From positions 620,001-684,000 of the forward strand of contig CAJINV010000016.1 of NCBI GenBank assembly GCA_905178155.1: DNA of 64,000 nucleotides, in the 5' to 3' direction. The DNA is from Amoebophrya sp. A120 (Eukaryota > Sar > Dinophyceae > Syndiniales > Amoebophryaceae). The notes beneath the pieces are model-generated. The model was given only the letters and a program-made list of their open reading frames with translations. It ran no database searches and was not told the DNA's origin. The translations under genes were made by a program, and so were the position numbers. Position 1 is the first letter of the stretch, and the number at the start of each line of letters is the position of its first letter. Below are positions 45,101 through 55,900 of this stretch, piece by piece.

Positions 45101-45223
45101 ATTGTACTGCAAGTGCGATACTTTTGCAATGCATACGGGAACACCGGTGGCAATGCGTACCTGTCCGGAATGAACGCAACGATGCACAAATCCAAGTTCT
45201 TCAAGAAGAGCAGCATGCGATAA
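42111..45223 (+). CDS. MOK: Gene G: MOK/MAK-type (RCK family) protein kinase
   Basis: Twelve exons, 42111-42198, 42489-42588, 42766-42867, 42963-43123, 43248-43314, 43581-43644, 43801-44048, 44209-44297, 44372-44499, 44665-44748, 44861-44948 and 45141-45223, give 433 aa. Kinase motifs in order: GEGTFSEV loop, VAIK lysine (~34), [18 protein letters not shown] helix, [27 protein letters not shown] (~125), LADLGSC (DFG position reads DLG, ~143), [16 protein letters not shown] (TEY activation motif, ~158), [20 protein letters not shown]. The [13 protein letters not shown] and [15 protein letters not shown] segments are typical of MOK. In other flagellates RCK kinases control ciliary length and transport, which fits the TTLL nearby. 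The C-terminal ~130 residues are low complexity. The start is the ATG directly before the glycine loop. Confidence 0.92.
42199..42483. mobile_element. Introner element IE-2 (intron of gene G)
   Basis: TSD GTACG / GTGCG. Excision restores KTGRYVAIKC, the invariant-lysine segment. A GTATCC...AGGATAG reading of the same element is a GT-AG intron, also in frame. Confidence 0.92.
42589..42760. mobile_element. Unassigned introner element (intron of gene G)
   Basis: Starts TATCCACAG, ends CTGCATA, TSD AATAT perfect. Excision joins GHANII to TLHEVLYD, exactly as the kinase family requires. Includes a GAT microsatellite. Confidence 0.85.
42868..42962 (+). other. GT-AG intron of gene G
   Basis: AGAAG|GTAATTT ... 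CTATCAG|GCAC; joins RGRR to HYVPEE. No TIR or TSD, but contains TTTGTCTTGC and TTTGTGTTGC words like the elements. Confidence 0.85.
43124..43247 (+). other. GT-AG intron of gene G
   Basis: TCGAG|GTGAAA ... CTCGCAG|GTATAT; joins LGSCRG to IYSRPPY. Contains GCATGACAAA and TTTGTCTTGC. Confidence 0.85.
43315..43575. mobile_element. Introner element IE-1 (intron of gene G)
   Basis: TSD TGTCT perfect. Excision joins RAPECL to LTDGFYSY, right after the kinase APE motif. Confidence 0.93.
43645..43800 (+). other. GT-AG intron of gene G
   Basis: TTCGAG|GTATGA ... CCCACAG|GTTATG; joins CVWFE to VMALFPLF. Confidence 0.85.
44049..44208 (+). other. GT-AG intron of gene G
   Basis: CACGG|GTATAAGT ... CACCCAG|GTTGC; joins ITARHG to [10 protein letters not shown]. 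Contains TTTTGTCATGC. Confidence 0.8.
44298..44371 (+). other. GT-AG intron of gene G
   Basis: TTCT|GTATTC ... GCGACAG|TCCTAT; joins APTSTF to FLYDNPIFE in frame. Contains TCTGTCATGC. Confidence 0.65.
44500..44664 (+). other. GT-AG intron of gene G
   Basis: GGGATA|GTTTTTG ... CCACAAAG|GACCAG; joins HAITGI to DQAQAKTN in frame. Confidence 0.6.
44749..44855. mobile_element. Probable decayed introner element (intron of gene G)
   Basis: Starts TAGGTACTAG and ends GCATA, 107 bp, without a clear TSD. Excision plus 5 bp joins DTRSQL to QTKHMKPF in frame. Confidence 0.5.
44949..45135. mobile_element. Introner element IE-5 (intron of gene G)
   Basis: TSD CGGGA perfect; TIR with AAAAGTATCG. Excision joins GFGGNYG to NTGGNAY. 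Confidence 0.92.
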
Positions 45224-46999
45224 TTGTCCGGGGGCTTTTGCATCACAGATTTGGAGGACACTGTCTTGCTTGTTCGTCTAAAACGCTAGTCGTGTCACAG
45301 TACTACGTAATGTGATGAACAGAGTGATTTTATTCACGATTTTATCAAGCAAAAACCTGTACTTACGATGGAGAATAGTCAGTCTCGCACGACACTGCTC
45401 ATGACACGTGCTTTGGAAGCGTCGAACATCAATCGTCGAGACTCGAACTCCTCAATGCTATCTCAGAAACGCAAGAAAATTCCGTGTGAAAACCTATAAC
45501 ACCAATATAGTCTTCTGACAATCGTATTCGTCAATATTATGGAAAAATCAATCGAATTTGCAATGCCAAACTCAGAAACGCTTTTAATTAATCCACAAGA
45601 TGTTAACGCGACCTATACCTCTAGTACGGACATATCAAAACCTGAAACTTTATTCTGACACTTCACCAAGAGGAAACAAGTAATAGCCTAAAAGCTTAAA
45701 CTCTTATAGCTCACGCTTTGTAACCTATGATCTTCTTCGCCACGGCCGTGGGGTCTTAGCCGTAGCAAGATAAAAACCTATGCAATAAATCACGCTTGTT
45801 CTAAAGCCTGGCACGCTGTTGTAGTACTTGTACTTACTTCTACCCAAGAAGATATCTATACCACTCGAGTTCAGCATCAAAGTGCAAGTGGTAGGAAAGT
45901 TTTTGCTAGCAGCAACAGGAGTGTCGGAGTGCTTGCTTCTAGAACTTCGATCAAATAATGGACACTTGGATCATGAAAACGCAGAAACGTATACAACTCG
46001 CGACAGAGGAGAAGGCGTAAGATATGGCACTTCAACTCGAGGACATTAGGTGTGACGTCCGGTCGCTGAGCTGTCGGAAAAAAAGAACTTCTTCACGAAG
46101 ACTAATGATCCAAACACTTCTTCTAATGCGCGGCGATTTAATATCGAAAAGGAGGAAAGAAATAACGCGAGGTGACCACGAACTGCTTCTGCTGCTGTGA
46201 TGTAGTTGTTGTGTATACAAGAGTTTTGGAAAGTTAGAAATCTCAGGGCCTGGAGTTCTGTACAGATCTGCCTGCAACAACCCTGCGGCAGAAGTTGCAA
46301 GGCTTTCTGGATACAGGCGCGCAACTACCTGGTGAACACGATGCGAGTCAGCTGGTTGTTTCGTGCGGGTTTATCAAAAATCTTGTGTTCGTCTTCCCCG
46401 ATGTGTGGTCCTCACGTTGATGTCTAACTGGTTTTAATGTTCTCGTTGTTTGAAAAGGAATTGCTGTTCTTGATGCTGCTCGCAAAATATGATCCTAGCC
46501 GACCTGCGTTTCGTGCGGAAGGTAACATCAAGCTTGTTGAACTTTGAAATCGCTCGTCCTGGTCAACGAAACAAGAAGACGATCCCAAGGTGGTTGTAAA
46601 CGCTGGTTAAGAATTGCGCGGTTCTGTACGAACAATCAAAATTTCTACCATTGTAAAGAAGGCTACGGCGCAACAAGGCAAATGAGAATTGCACTGCTCT
46701 AGACTTTTGCGAGGAATGCAGTTCTTTCACTGCAAAAAAAATGACCACCTCGTCCAGAGAAGGGGAAAAGCAGATCCAGCCAGTTGGGGTGGGTCGCGTG
46801 GCCGTCCTCGGTTCTTGCGCGGCACGAACAAAAATGCGCTTCTCCCAAAAGAACCGCGGCCCAAGTATCCGGGGGAGGACCGGGGAAAGGCAGACGAAAC
46901 CGCTCAGAGCTAGATCAAGTGGTGACGTAATGTTCACTGCATTACGACGGTAAAAAGAGGAAAGCAGAGTTGTACAAAGACCACCGCCGGCGGAGCATA
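45224..46999. other. Intergenic region between genes G and H
   Basis: About 1.8 kb. Short frames only (largest ~124 codons, minus strand 46563-46937, no motif). No IE arms, repeats or RNA genes seen. Confidence 0.5.
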
Positions 47000-49900
47000 A
47001 TGATGAGCGGAAATAAGACCACCAGCACCGCCAAGGACCGTAGTCTGCTGTGGTCGCTCCGCGGTGCGGCGGTTATTTCTGCGTGTCACAAAAGGTGGAG
47101 AAGGAGATCATCATCGTGGGCACAAAAAAAGCGGCTCCTTTTGGGGCGGTGCGACAGGGAGGTATTCTTTCACGTTGGTGTCGAGACAACCGGGGATCCA
47201 GACAAAAAATATTCAGCGGCGCAAATAAGCCGCGATGCACCGGCGGAGCTTTCGCCGCAGTCACCAAGTGAGCCACGAATTATACGAAAGACAAGAAGAA
47301 GCAGAAGTCGCATCAGGGATAAACTGGTTCGTTTTCCTGGTTCTCTTCGATTATACACGCTTGTAGCTGCACCGGGCAGGAGGGTCAAAGAGCATCAAGG
47401 ACGACGAGAGCTACCACCCGCAGCGACCACCATGGGGACGCTGCAAGAGCACGTGCGAAATTGTACTGGCGGAGGTCAACACCACCACCACCACCATCGC
47501 AAAAGGCAGCTACGAGGGAAGGTCGGCTCTTTGTTACCAGGGAGAGCTAGTACCAGCGACGTCTTGGTCTACTCGAGGACGAAATTAGCTCTACTACTAG
47601 TCGCGGCCTTTGCAGCTGCGGCGCTTGTGCTACTGCGAGGCAGCTTTTCTTTGTTCGCGTTTCTCGGCTTCGGACCGCCCCCTCCACAATATCCGCGAAA
47701 AAACGCCTCGTCGACCTTCTTCTTCGCCGACGCCAAGCGGCTTCGGCTCGGGCGGCGGGCACGGGGTTCAACATACTATTCAAAACCGGGAAAGACAGGT
47801 GGACCTGACCCCTTTTTCAACTTTCTGGCGGACGCACAGATGCGCACCCTGCTGGAGGAGGACGGCAAATTACCTCCGCGCCGTATCCTGGGTGTAAAAT
47901 AAACGTAGCTGCCGTTTCCCCAGTCTTGATGTCATGCAAATCTGCATTAGTATGGTATCCAGAAGGTGTCTCATACGCAGTCCCATGACCACAAGCATTT
48001 TCTAATGCTGTTTGCCTTTATTTGTCTTTGTCATTCTCTAATCAGGATTTAATTCGTATTGCGGCCACGCTGGCCAAGCCCCACTCTAGTGCTCGGGAAA
48101 GCCGAACTTTGTCATGCCAAAGCCCTAAAGCTGCTTCATTTGTGTCCTGCAGATTGTTTTGTACCTCGTAAGAGTACTTCTTTATTACACAGGATACGCG
48201 CGTCACCAAGTGGGTGCGTCGAGCAGACCAGCGATGCGCGTTTGAAGAAGATGCTAGATGAGAAGGACAAGTGGCGCAACAGTATGCCTGAGGGCTTCTG
48301 GACGGTCGACGCGCGGCAGGTGGACGGCATCAAGATCGGATATGGATGTGTCAGAGTTGAAATCGACAAAGTTGAAATAATTTGTCATGCATAAAACGGA
48401 TACCAGTTATGCCTACAGTTTGTAGTCGATGCATGACAAATCTTCCCGGTCCTGGAAGCGTGTCTGTCATGCGGTTTAGGGCAAAAGACCTGCCTTCTGT
48501 CATGCTAGTCAGAAGTCCAACTTTTGACCCTTACCAGGACCATAATCTGCCTCCCGTGCGTCCTCTCCAATAGAGTCACTTTTTGTGTCGCATTTTATGC
48601 ATGACAAATCATTTCAACTTTGACGATTTCAATCCTGACAGTTCCACATCGGACTGGAAGCGGAGGTCCGCGCGACCACAAAGTCGCGCAAGCTGAAGCT
48701 GAGTTCGGTGACCATTCCCACCTGCGCGTTTGCCACCCCCACGAAGCTGTACTGCCTGGCGCAGGTGGATGTGAAGCGCTCGACCAACTACGCCAAGAAT
48801 GTGGATTTCGTGCGGTCTTTGTATCTGATCGAGTACAACGACCGGTGTGGGCCTTTTTTGACCGGTAATCCTAGGGATGCCGCGAAGGGCAGGCCGGGTG
48901 ATAAACCGCTCACTTCTTTCACGAGCGGCGACGAGAAAGTGCAGCATTTTGGGCGCAACGCGCCGCTGGGGCGGAGCGGGAAAATCCTTGGGGGGTCCGA
49001 CACTTCGGAGGATCCTCTTTCGCGCGGTGGAGAAAACCCGGACTCGCTGGGCCCGACCGGTGCGGCCGGTCCGGACGGCGCCAAGTGGATTTTTGACTGC
49101 GCAAAGATGACCGAGTTCCGCTTTTCCTCCATCCAGCGGAGCCCCGGGGAGCCTATGCACAGGAAACAAATAGGTTTTTGTGTCTGGAAAGGTGTTGTTG
49201 TCATGCTAAATCCTAAACCCCAAACAGATTTTACAGTAGTTAGCAGTGCATGAACAGTTTTTGGAAAGGGAATCCTGTGTTTTGCATGGGACGGAGCGCA
49301 TTTTTGTAAGAAGTACATACAAGCGACACGACCCTTTCGCCACATGCATCCCAACCCTCTACGGCCGTGTCAACAGCAGGCAGGCACTACAAAATCTCGA
49401 ATCCTCCAGATGAACACCAGACCACATACTTGCAAATTTCATATCCCCGGAGGGTGTGCGCTTCGAAAACAAGGGTTCCTTCCGGTGCGAATCGTGGGGC
49501 GAGGTGATCCGGGCGTGCGCCCACTGCAACACACTGTTTCGCCGGATGACCTTCCGCACCGCGAACATGCCGACTTTTACGGGCAGCTTGATTACCGGAT
49601 TGCATTACAACACGCTTCCGCGCTTGGCCCCCGCGCGGTCGGAGGACGGCCGGTTTTTGCTCGCGTGGCTCCCCCGCGAGCGGTCCCTGATCGGGTGGCA
49701 GTCCACCCGCGGGTGGAAACTGATCTGGAAAACGCGGCCGATATCCCGTGTAAAAACGTGTTTATCCCAGAGTTGTCATGCAGATTTGCAATGACAAAAA
49801 CATTTGTGATGCGCGTCCCCATGACAGGCATTTTTATTTCCAATCGTGTCTTGGAATTTGTAATGCTGTAAACAGGATAGGCAGCTGGATTTGTAATGCT

Positions 49901-52900
49901 GGCGTCCTTGCTAACCTGCACTACGCTACGGACTGCAACTTGTCATGCGTGACTCCCAAAACTTCTAGGTTTGTGGTGCAAAATCCCCACTATCTTGCCT
50001 CGGGGGTGGGGACGTTTTTGCTCAGGATAGCCGAGTGAGAAGATTCAGATCGTGCGCATGAGTCTGGTCGGTTCCAAAAAGGAGATGGTGTGGCTTGTGT
50101 CTTTGTACATCAACAATTCTCCGCACATTCTCCACTTCGAACCCTACGTGTGGCTGACGGAACATTGGGACCGGTTTTTGGACCTGGAGTGCATCAACTT
50201 TCCCTCGGAGTACCTGCAGCAGAGCCAGGGCGCCGCCGCTGCCTCGGGAGGTGGTGGTGCAGGTGGTAACGCCGCGGGAATAAACGGCGGTAGTAGCAGT
50301 GGCTACAGGCTGAGCGGGAGCAAGTATTGGGAGCGTTTTGGCGAGTATTACGAGTGCGCGAAGAGCTCGCACGCGGTCACGGACTTCAAGGATTTCCTGC
50401 GACAGCAGTCTGTATGGATTGCAAAAATGTCTGGGTCTGGAAGGATGCGAACTTGTCATGCGTGTTGCGGATCATACAAAAATCTGTGTTGCATGACTTG
50501 CAAAAGGTCGCCATTTCTGGCCATGCTGAGAGGGCATTTCTCATGCAGAAAAGGCATCACCAAGGGGCTGCAGAACCTGTGATGCTATCCCCTGCATTCC
50601 AGCCTTGGTGGAGCTTGGAAAAACTGCATGACAAATCTCGGAATCTTCCCGACCCAGACATATTTGCATTCCATAGTCTGCGTTTGCTAACAAGCGCCGC
50701 ATCGAGGCGCACAACTTCAAGCGTATGTAGTGCAAAACTAGTACAACTATCGTACTCATTGCATGACGACCGATCATCTGGTTTTTCTAAATGCTATTAC
50801 GAACGACACACAAGAAGGTCCATTCTTCCTCTCGGAAAAAAAATGTGAATAACTTTATGCCACGTACATCTAGTAGTACGAAAGCTTTTGGTTTTTTCAG
50901 ATGCATAAGGCCCGTGTTGCTGCAGAACGCGTGCCAGCAGCTGCAGCGGGCGTACGACTGCCAGTTGGAGCGGCCGTGCAGTTTCTTCAAGGATCCGAGG
51001 CTGCTGAAGGCCCCCCCGAAAGTGATGGACCCCGAGTTTCGGTTTGCGGAGTCTATGCCGTCTATGTCCATTCTGAAGCCGAAAGAGGAACTGGCAAGCC
51101 CGCGACGAGGCGGTGGAGCTCGTGCCCGAACCACGACGGCGATGTTGCCCCCCCAGATGACGGGAGCGCAGACCGGAATAAGTGGAGGACCACCTCCACC
51201 TGCAGCGCAAATAGAAACACCACCTGCAGCGCAACAGGAAAATAATGGGGCGAACGTCAACGGCGCTGTGGACGCGTCTCTTCCCGACGCGGGAGATGCT
51301 GGTGACCTATCAATTACAAATATGTCTGGGTCTGGAAAGCTGCAAGATTTGTCATGCATCTCGGGGACCACGACGCACATGGTGTGCAATGCACACGAAA
51401 GCATCAGAGATTGTGCGAGACCTACCCCATGCCTATCCCGTATGAGAAATCCGCGTTTTGTCCAGCAAGAAGTGTGCAACTTTTGGTCTTTATGCTATAC
51501 AGATTTCTTTGTGCTTGAGACTTTATATTTGCAATGCATACGACCAGCAGACGAGCGAGCTACAGATGGAACAGGAAGGCTTCGAGGAAGCGAATGAAGT
51601 GGGGAAAAAGTCGTGGTCACAAAAGGAAGTCAATCGCGCGACGGAAGGGGCCGCGCCTGATAAAGTAGGTGCAAACGTCGAAAATGATCGTGCCCCGTCG
51701 ATAGCAGGAGAAGCTTCGGGTGGTCCAACTGTTACACCGTCTGCTATACACGACAATGAAGACGAGGAATTTGTGGAAGAGCTGACGGATTTGCTGAGGG
51801 AGTTTGAGAAACACCAGCGTCCTCCGGTCGTAGGGAACACGAACGGTGAGCAGGGTCGTACAGAAGCTGCAGCTGGCTCTTCATTTATCCAAGACAGCTA
51901 CTTCGCTGCGCCCGACGAGCTGCCCCAATCGACTTCCGCCGCGGCGCATATGGAAGCGTCAGGACCGAAATCAACAAAATCGAAATAACTTGTGATGCAA
52001 ACAATCGATACCAGTCGGAGCCTGAGTTTCGAAGTGGTGCATGACAAATTTCGGGATCACCATAATCCAGTCTGTCATGCTGTTTGGGCAAAGAAGACCA
52101 CTCCTGTCATGCTACTCGGGCAGCGCATCACTTTCCCCTAAACAGGCTCACAATCGGCCTCATTTGCCTGCTCCCCAACACAGGCCATACGTGCCCTACA
52201 TTTTATGCATTACAAGTTTTTCGATTCTGTCGATCTCGATCCTGACATTCCCATAGCGCAGTTTCGTGAGTGCATGGAGGCCTCGCAGGAGCTGCACTGC
52301 AACTTCCAGTATCAAATGCAAAAATGTCTGGGTCTGGAAGATTGGAACACTTGTCATGCACATTTTGCATGAACGATTATGACTGTACTGCATGACCTAG
52401 CATCAGAGATTTTACGAGGGCTTCCTGATGCCTATACCGCATGAGGAATACCCCCTCGGCGTAGCATAAACTGGACTCCTCTTGCGCCCTCAGCAATACA
52501 AATTTTTTTTGAGTCCAAAGACAGCATGACAAGTTCCATCCTCCCAGACTCAGACACTTTTGCATTTGATATCCAGTCCTTGCTGCCCAACATTCAAATC
52601 CGCGACGTGGAATTGCTCCGCCCGAAGAGCCACAACCGCTATCTGGAGCACAAAAAGGACTTCTTCAAGAAGTACCAAATGCGGAAGCTGCAGGTGCAAA
52701 CCTCTGCCGGTCCGAACAAAGGAGCTTCATCCAGTGGGGCGGATGACTTCGAGCACGGCCACGGCCGCAGGGACGCGGACGGTGCGGAACTCGATGATCC
52801 GACGGAAGATAGCCGCAATAAGGAAACCGACATCCGTCAGGCCTCCGTGCATCCGTCCCGGATCGATACGAGCTGTACGTTATCAAATGCAAATATGTAT

Positions 52901-55900
52901 GGGTCTGGAAAGATGCGCGGTTTGTCATGCTTGGCTAACATGGCGGGTATGGTGGGGGCGAGAGGCATGTATGAGTTTTGCGATGTATTGGCAGAAATAC
53001 ATCGCAAAACTCATACATCATACATGGAAGATTTGCGGAGAGCGCGACGGTTTCCGTGTACGATGTACAATGTATGAGGTGCAATACATCAATGTGCAAC
53101 CCAATCTCATACATCGTACATCATACATTGTACACGGTCCAGTGTATGATGTGCGATGTCTGATACATTGTGCATTGATGTATCATACATTGTACATCAA
53201 TGCACGATGTATGACATTGATGTATCGTACATCGTACATTGATGTATCGTACATCGTGCATTGATGTATCATACATCGTACATTGATGCACTGTACATGA
53301 TACACGGCACAAACATTGATGTACTGTACATGATACATGGTACATTGTACATTGTACACTGGCTGCAAGTCGGGGCCGCAGATGCGGCTCCGCTCGGACC
53401 AACCGGACTTTGCAACTGCAAGTCGGACCAGCAGATGCGGAGGCGCCGGGGCCCGGCGCCTCCGCGCGGACCATCAACTGGACTTATTTGCAGCTGCAAG
53501 TCGGACCGGCAGTTGGGGAGGCGCCGGGGCCCGGCGCCTCCGCTCGGACCAGCCGGGCCTTGCCGCTGCAAGTCGGGTCAGAGGATGGGAAGGCGCCGGG
53601 GCCCGGCGCCTCCGCTCGCACCAGCCAAGCTTTGCCGCTGCAAGTCGGGCCGGCAGATGGGGAGGCGCCGGGGCCCGGCGCCTCCGCTCGGACCAACCGG
53701 ACTTTGCAGCCGCAAGTCGGACCGGCAGATGGGGAGCGAGGCGCCGGGGCCCGGCGCCTCCGCTCAGACCAACCGCGCTCTGCAGCCGCAAATCGGACCG
53801 GCAGATGGGGAGGCGCCGGGGCCCGGCGCCTCCGCTCGGACCAACCGCGCTCTGCAGCTCCAAGTCGGGCCGGGAGATGCGCACCCGGCGCCTCCACTCG
53901 GACCAGCCGGGCTTTGCGGTTGCAAGTCGGAGCGGCAGATGGGAAGGCGCCGGGGCCCGGCGCCTCCGCTCGGACCGCCCGGGCTTTGCTGCTGCAAGTC
54001 GGGGCCGCAGATGCGGCTCCAACCGGACTTTGCAGCGGCATGTCGGACCCGCAGCTACGGAGGCGCCGGGGCCCGGCGCCTCCGCTCGGACCAACCGGAC
54101 TTATTTGCAGCTGCAAGTCGGACCGGCAGATGGGAGGCGCCGGGGCCCGGCGCCTCCGCTCGCACCAACCAAGCTTTGCAGCTGCAAGTCGGACCGGCAG
54201 ATGGGGAGCTCGGACCAGCCGGGCCTTGCAGCTGCAAGTCGGACCGGCAGATGGGGAGGCGCCGGCGCAGCTGCGCCGGCAGAGGAAGTGCCGGTGCTGG
54301 TGCTCTGAGTGGTGCCAGCAGATTCACCGGCCGGCGCAGCTGCGCTGGCAGGAAGATCAGCTGCTGAGCTCGGAGCTCCAGCATCAAACAGCTGCTTCGC
54401 TTGCCAACGCAGCTGCGCTGGCAGAGCAAGTGCTGGCGCTGGAGCTCTGAGTGGGGCCAGCAGATCCAGGGAAGTCAGCTGCTGAGCTCGGAACTCCATC
54501 CTCACACAGCTGTTTCGCCTGCCGGCGCAGCTGCGCCGGCAGACGAAGCACTGATGCCGGAGCTCTAAGTGGGGCTAGCTAGCAGATCCACCTGCCGGCG
54601 CAGCTGTGCCGGCAGGGAGGTCAGCTGCTGAGCTCGAAACTCCAGCATCAAACAGCTTTTTCGCCTGCCGGCGCAGCTGCGCCGGCAGAGGAAGTGCTGG
54701 TGCTGGAGCTCAGAGTGGTGCCTGGCGCAGCTGCGCTGGCAGGAAGATCAGCTGCGGAGCTCGGAGCTCCAGCATCAAACAGCTGCTTCGCCTGCCGGCG
54801 CAGCTGCGCCGGCAGAGAAAGGACTGGCGCTGACGCTCTAAGCGGGGCCCGCAAACCCACCTGCCGGCGCAGCTCGCTGCGCCAACAGGGAGACGAGTAG
54901 CTGCTGGGCTCGGAACTCCAGCCTCATTCAGCTGGCCATGTATGATGTGCCATGTATGATGTATCATGTATCATGTGCCATGCATGATGTGCCGTGTATG
55001 ATGTGCCATGTATGATGTGCCATGTATGATGTGCCATGTATGATGTACCATGTATGACGTACCATGTACCGCGCACCGGGTACGCTGTGCCATGTATGAT
55101 GTATGATGTATGATGTACGAGGTACATACATCGCAGAATTTGCGATGTATGATGTACAATGTATGATGTACAATGTATGATGTACAATGTATGATGTACA
55201 ATGTACAATGTATGATGTACAATGTATGATGTACAATGTATGATGTACAATGTATGATGCACAATGTATGATGCACAATGTATGATGTACAATGTATGAT
55301 GTGCAATGTATGATGTGCAATGTATGAGAGTGAGGTCGTTCTCCGCAAATCTTCCATGTATGATGTATGAGTTTTGCGATGTATTTCTGCCAATACATCG
55401 CAAAACTCATACATGCCTCTCGCCCCCACCATATTGAACATGGCTCTGGGGTCTGTCATGCACGTTGCCCAACAGCCCCAATGCTCTGTGATGCAGAAGC
55501 TCACTTTGTCATGCAGAATATACAACACTGAGGCAGCTCTAAAACTTGTCATGGTTGGCGGCCAATTGAGGCGTCCTCGTCCTCTTTCTCGACCAGCATC
55601 ACAAGTTTCCAGACATCCAGGAGGGATATTTGGCGCACTGCATAAACGTTTCTCAAGGGTGGCGAGCTCGTAAACGGGTACGACGACGCCGTCGAGAGCA
55701 AGGATACGAACAAGCGCCGGGCGGTGGTGCCCTGCGTGGGGGTGGGGCTCACGGCCCGGCTGGAGACCTTCTCCGAGGAAGATATGTTCCCCGACGGCTT
55801 GGTCAGGTTCGTGAAGGTATAATGGAAAATGAACATGTGCCTATCTATGTAGTAAAAAGATGAATATTAACAACAAAAAAATGTGGCCACGTTTCAGTTT

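Larger units (their letters stand above)
52951..55430. mobile_element. Nested 2.5-kb element with long, hairpin-bearing TIRs
   Basis: The left end starts GGTGGGGGCGAGAGGCATGT and continues inverted at 55430 for about 90 bp. Inside each TIR is a second stem, GCGATGTATTGGCAGAAATA / its inverse. Everything between is tandem repeat: TGTAY-type AT repeats, the GC array, an 18-22 bp palindromic array, then TGTATGATGTACAA repeats. No coding capacity. Confidence 0.8.
52881..55644. mobile_element. Introner element IE-1 enlarged to 2.8 kb by a nested element (intron of gene H)
   Basis: Left arm TATCAAATGCAAATATG with GGTCTGG; right arm TTTCCAGACATCCAGG...CTGCATA; TSD TACGT / AACGT. The insert at 52951-55430 splits the interior. 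Excision of the whole block joins RIDTSCT to FLKGGEL in frame. Confidence 0.85.

Noticed and set aside
53261-54450. Frames of 320-370 codons on both strands
   Set aside because: They translate tandem repeats inside the nested element; the encoded repeats differ by frame and none has a start context.
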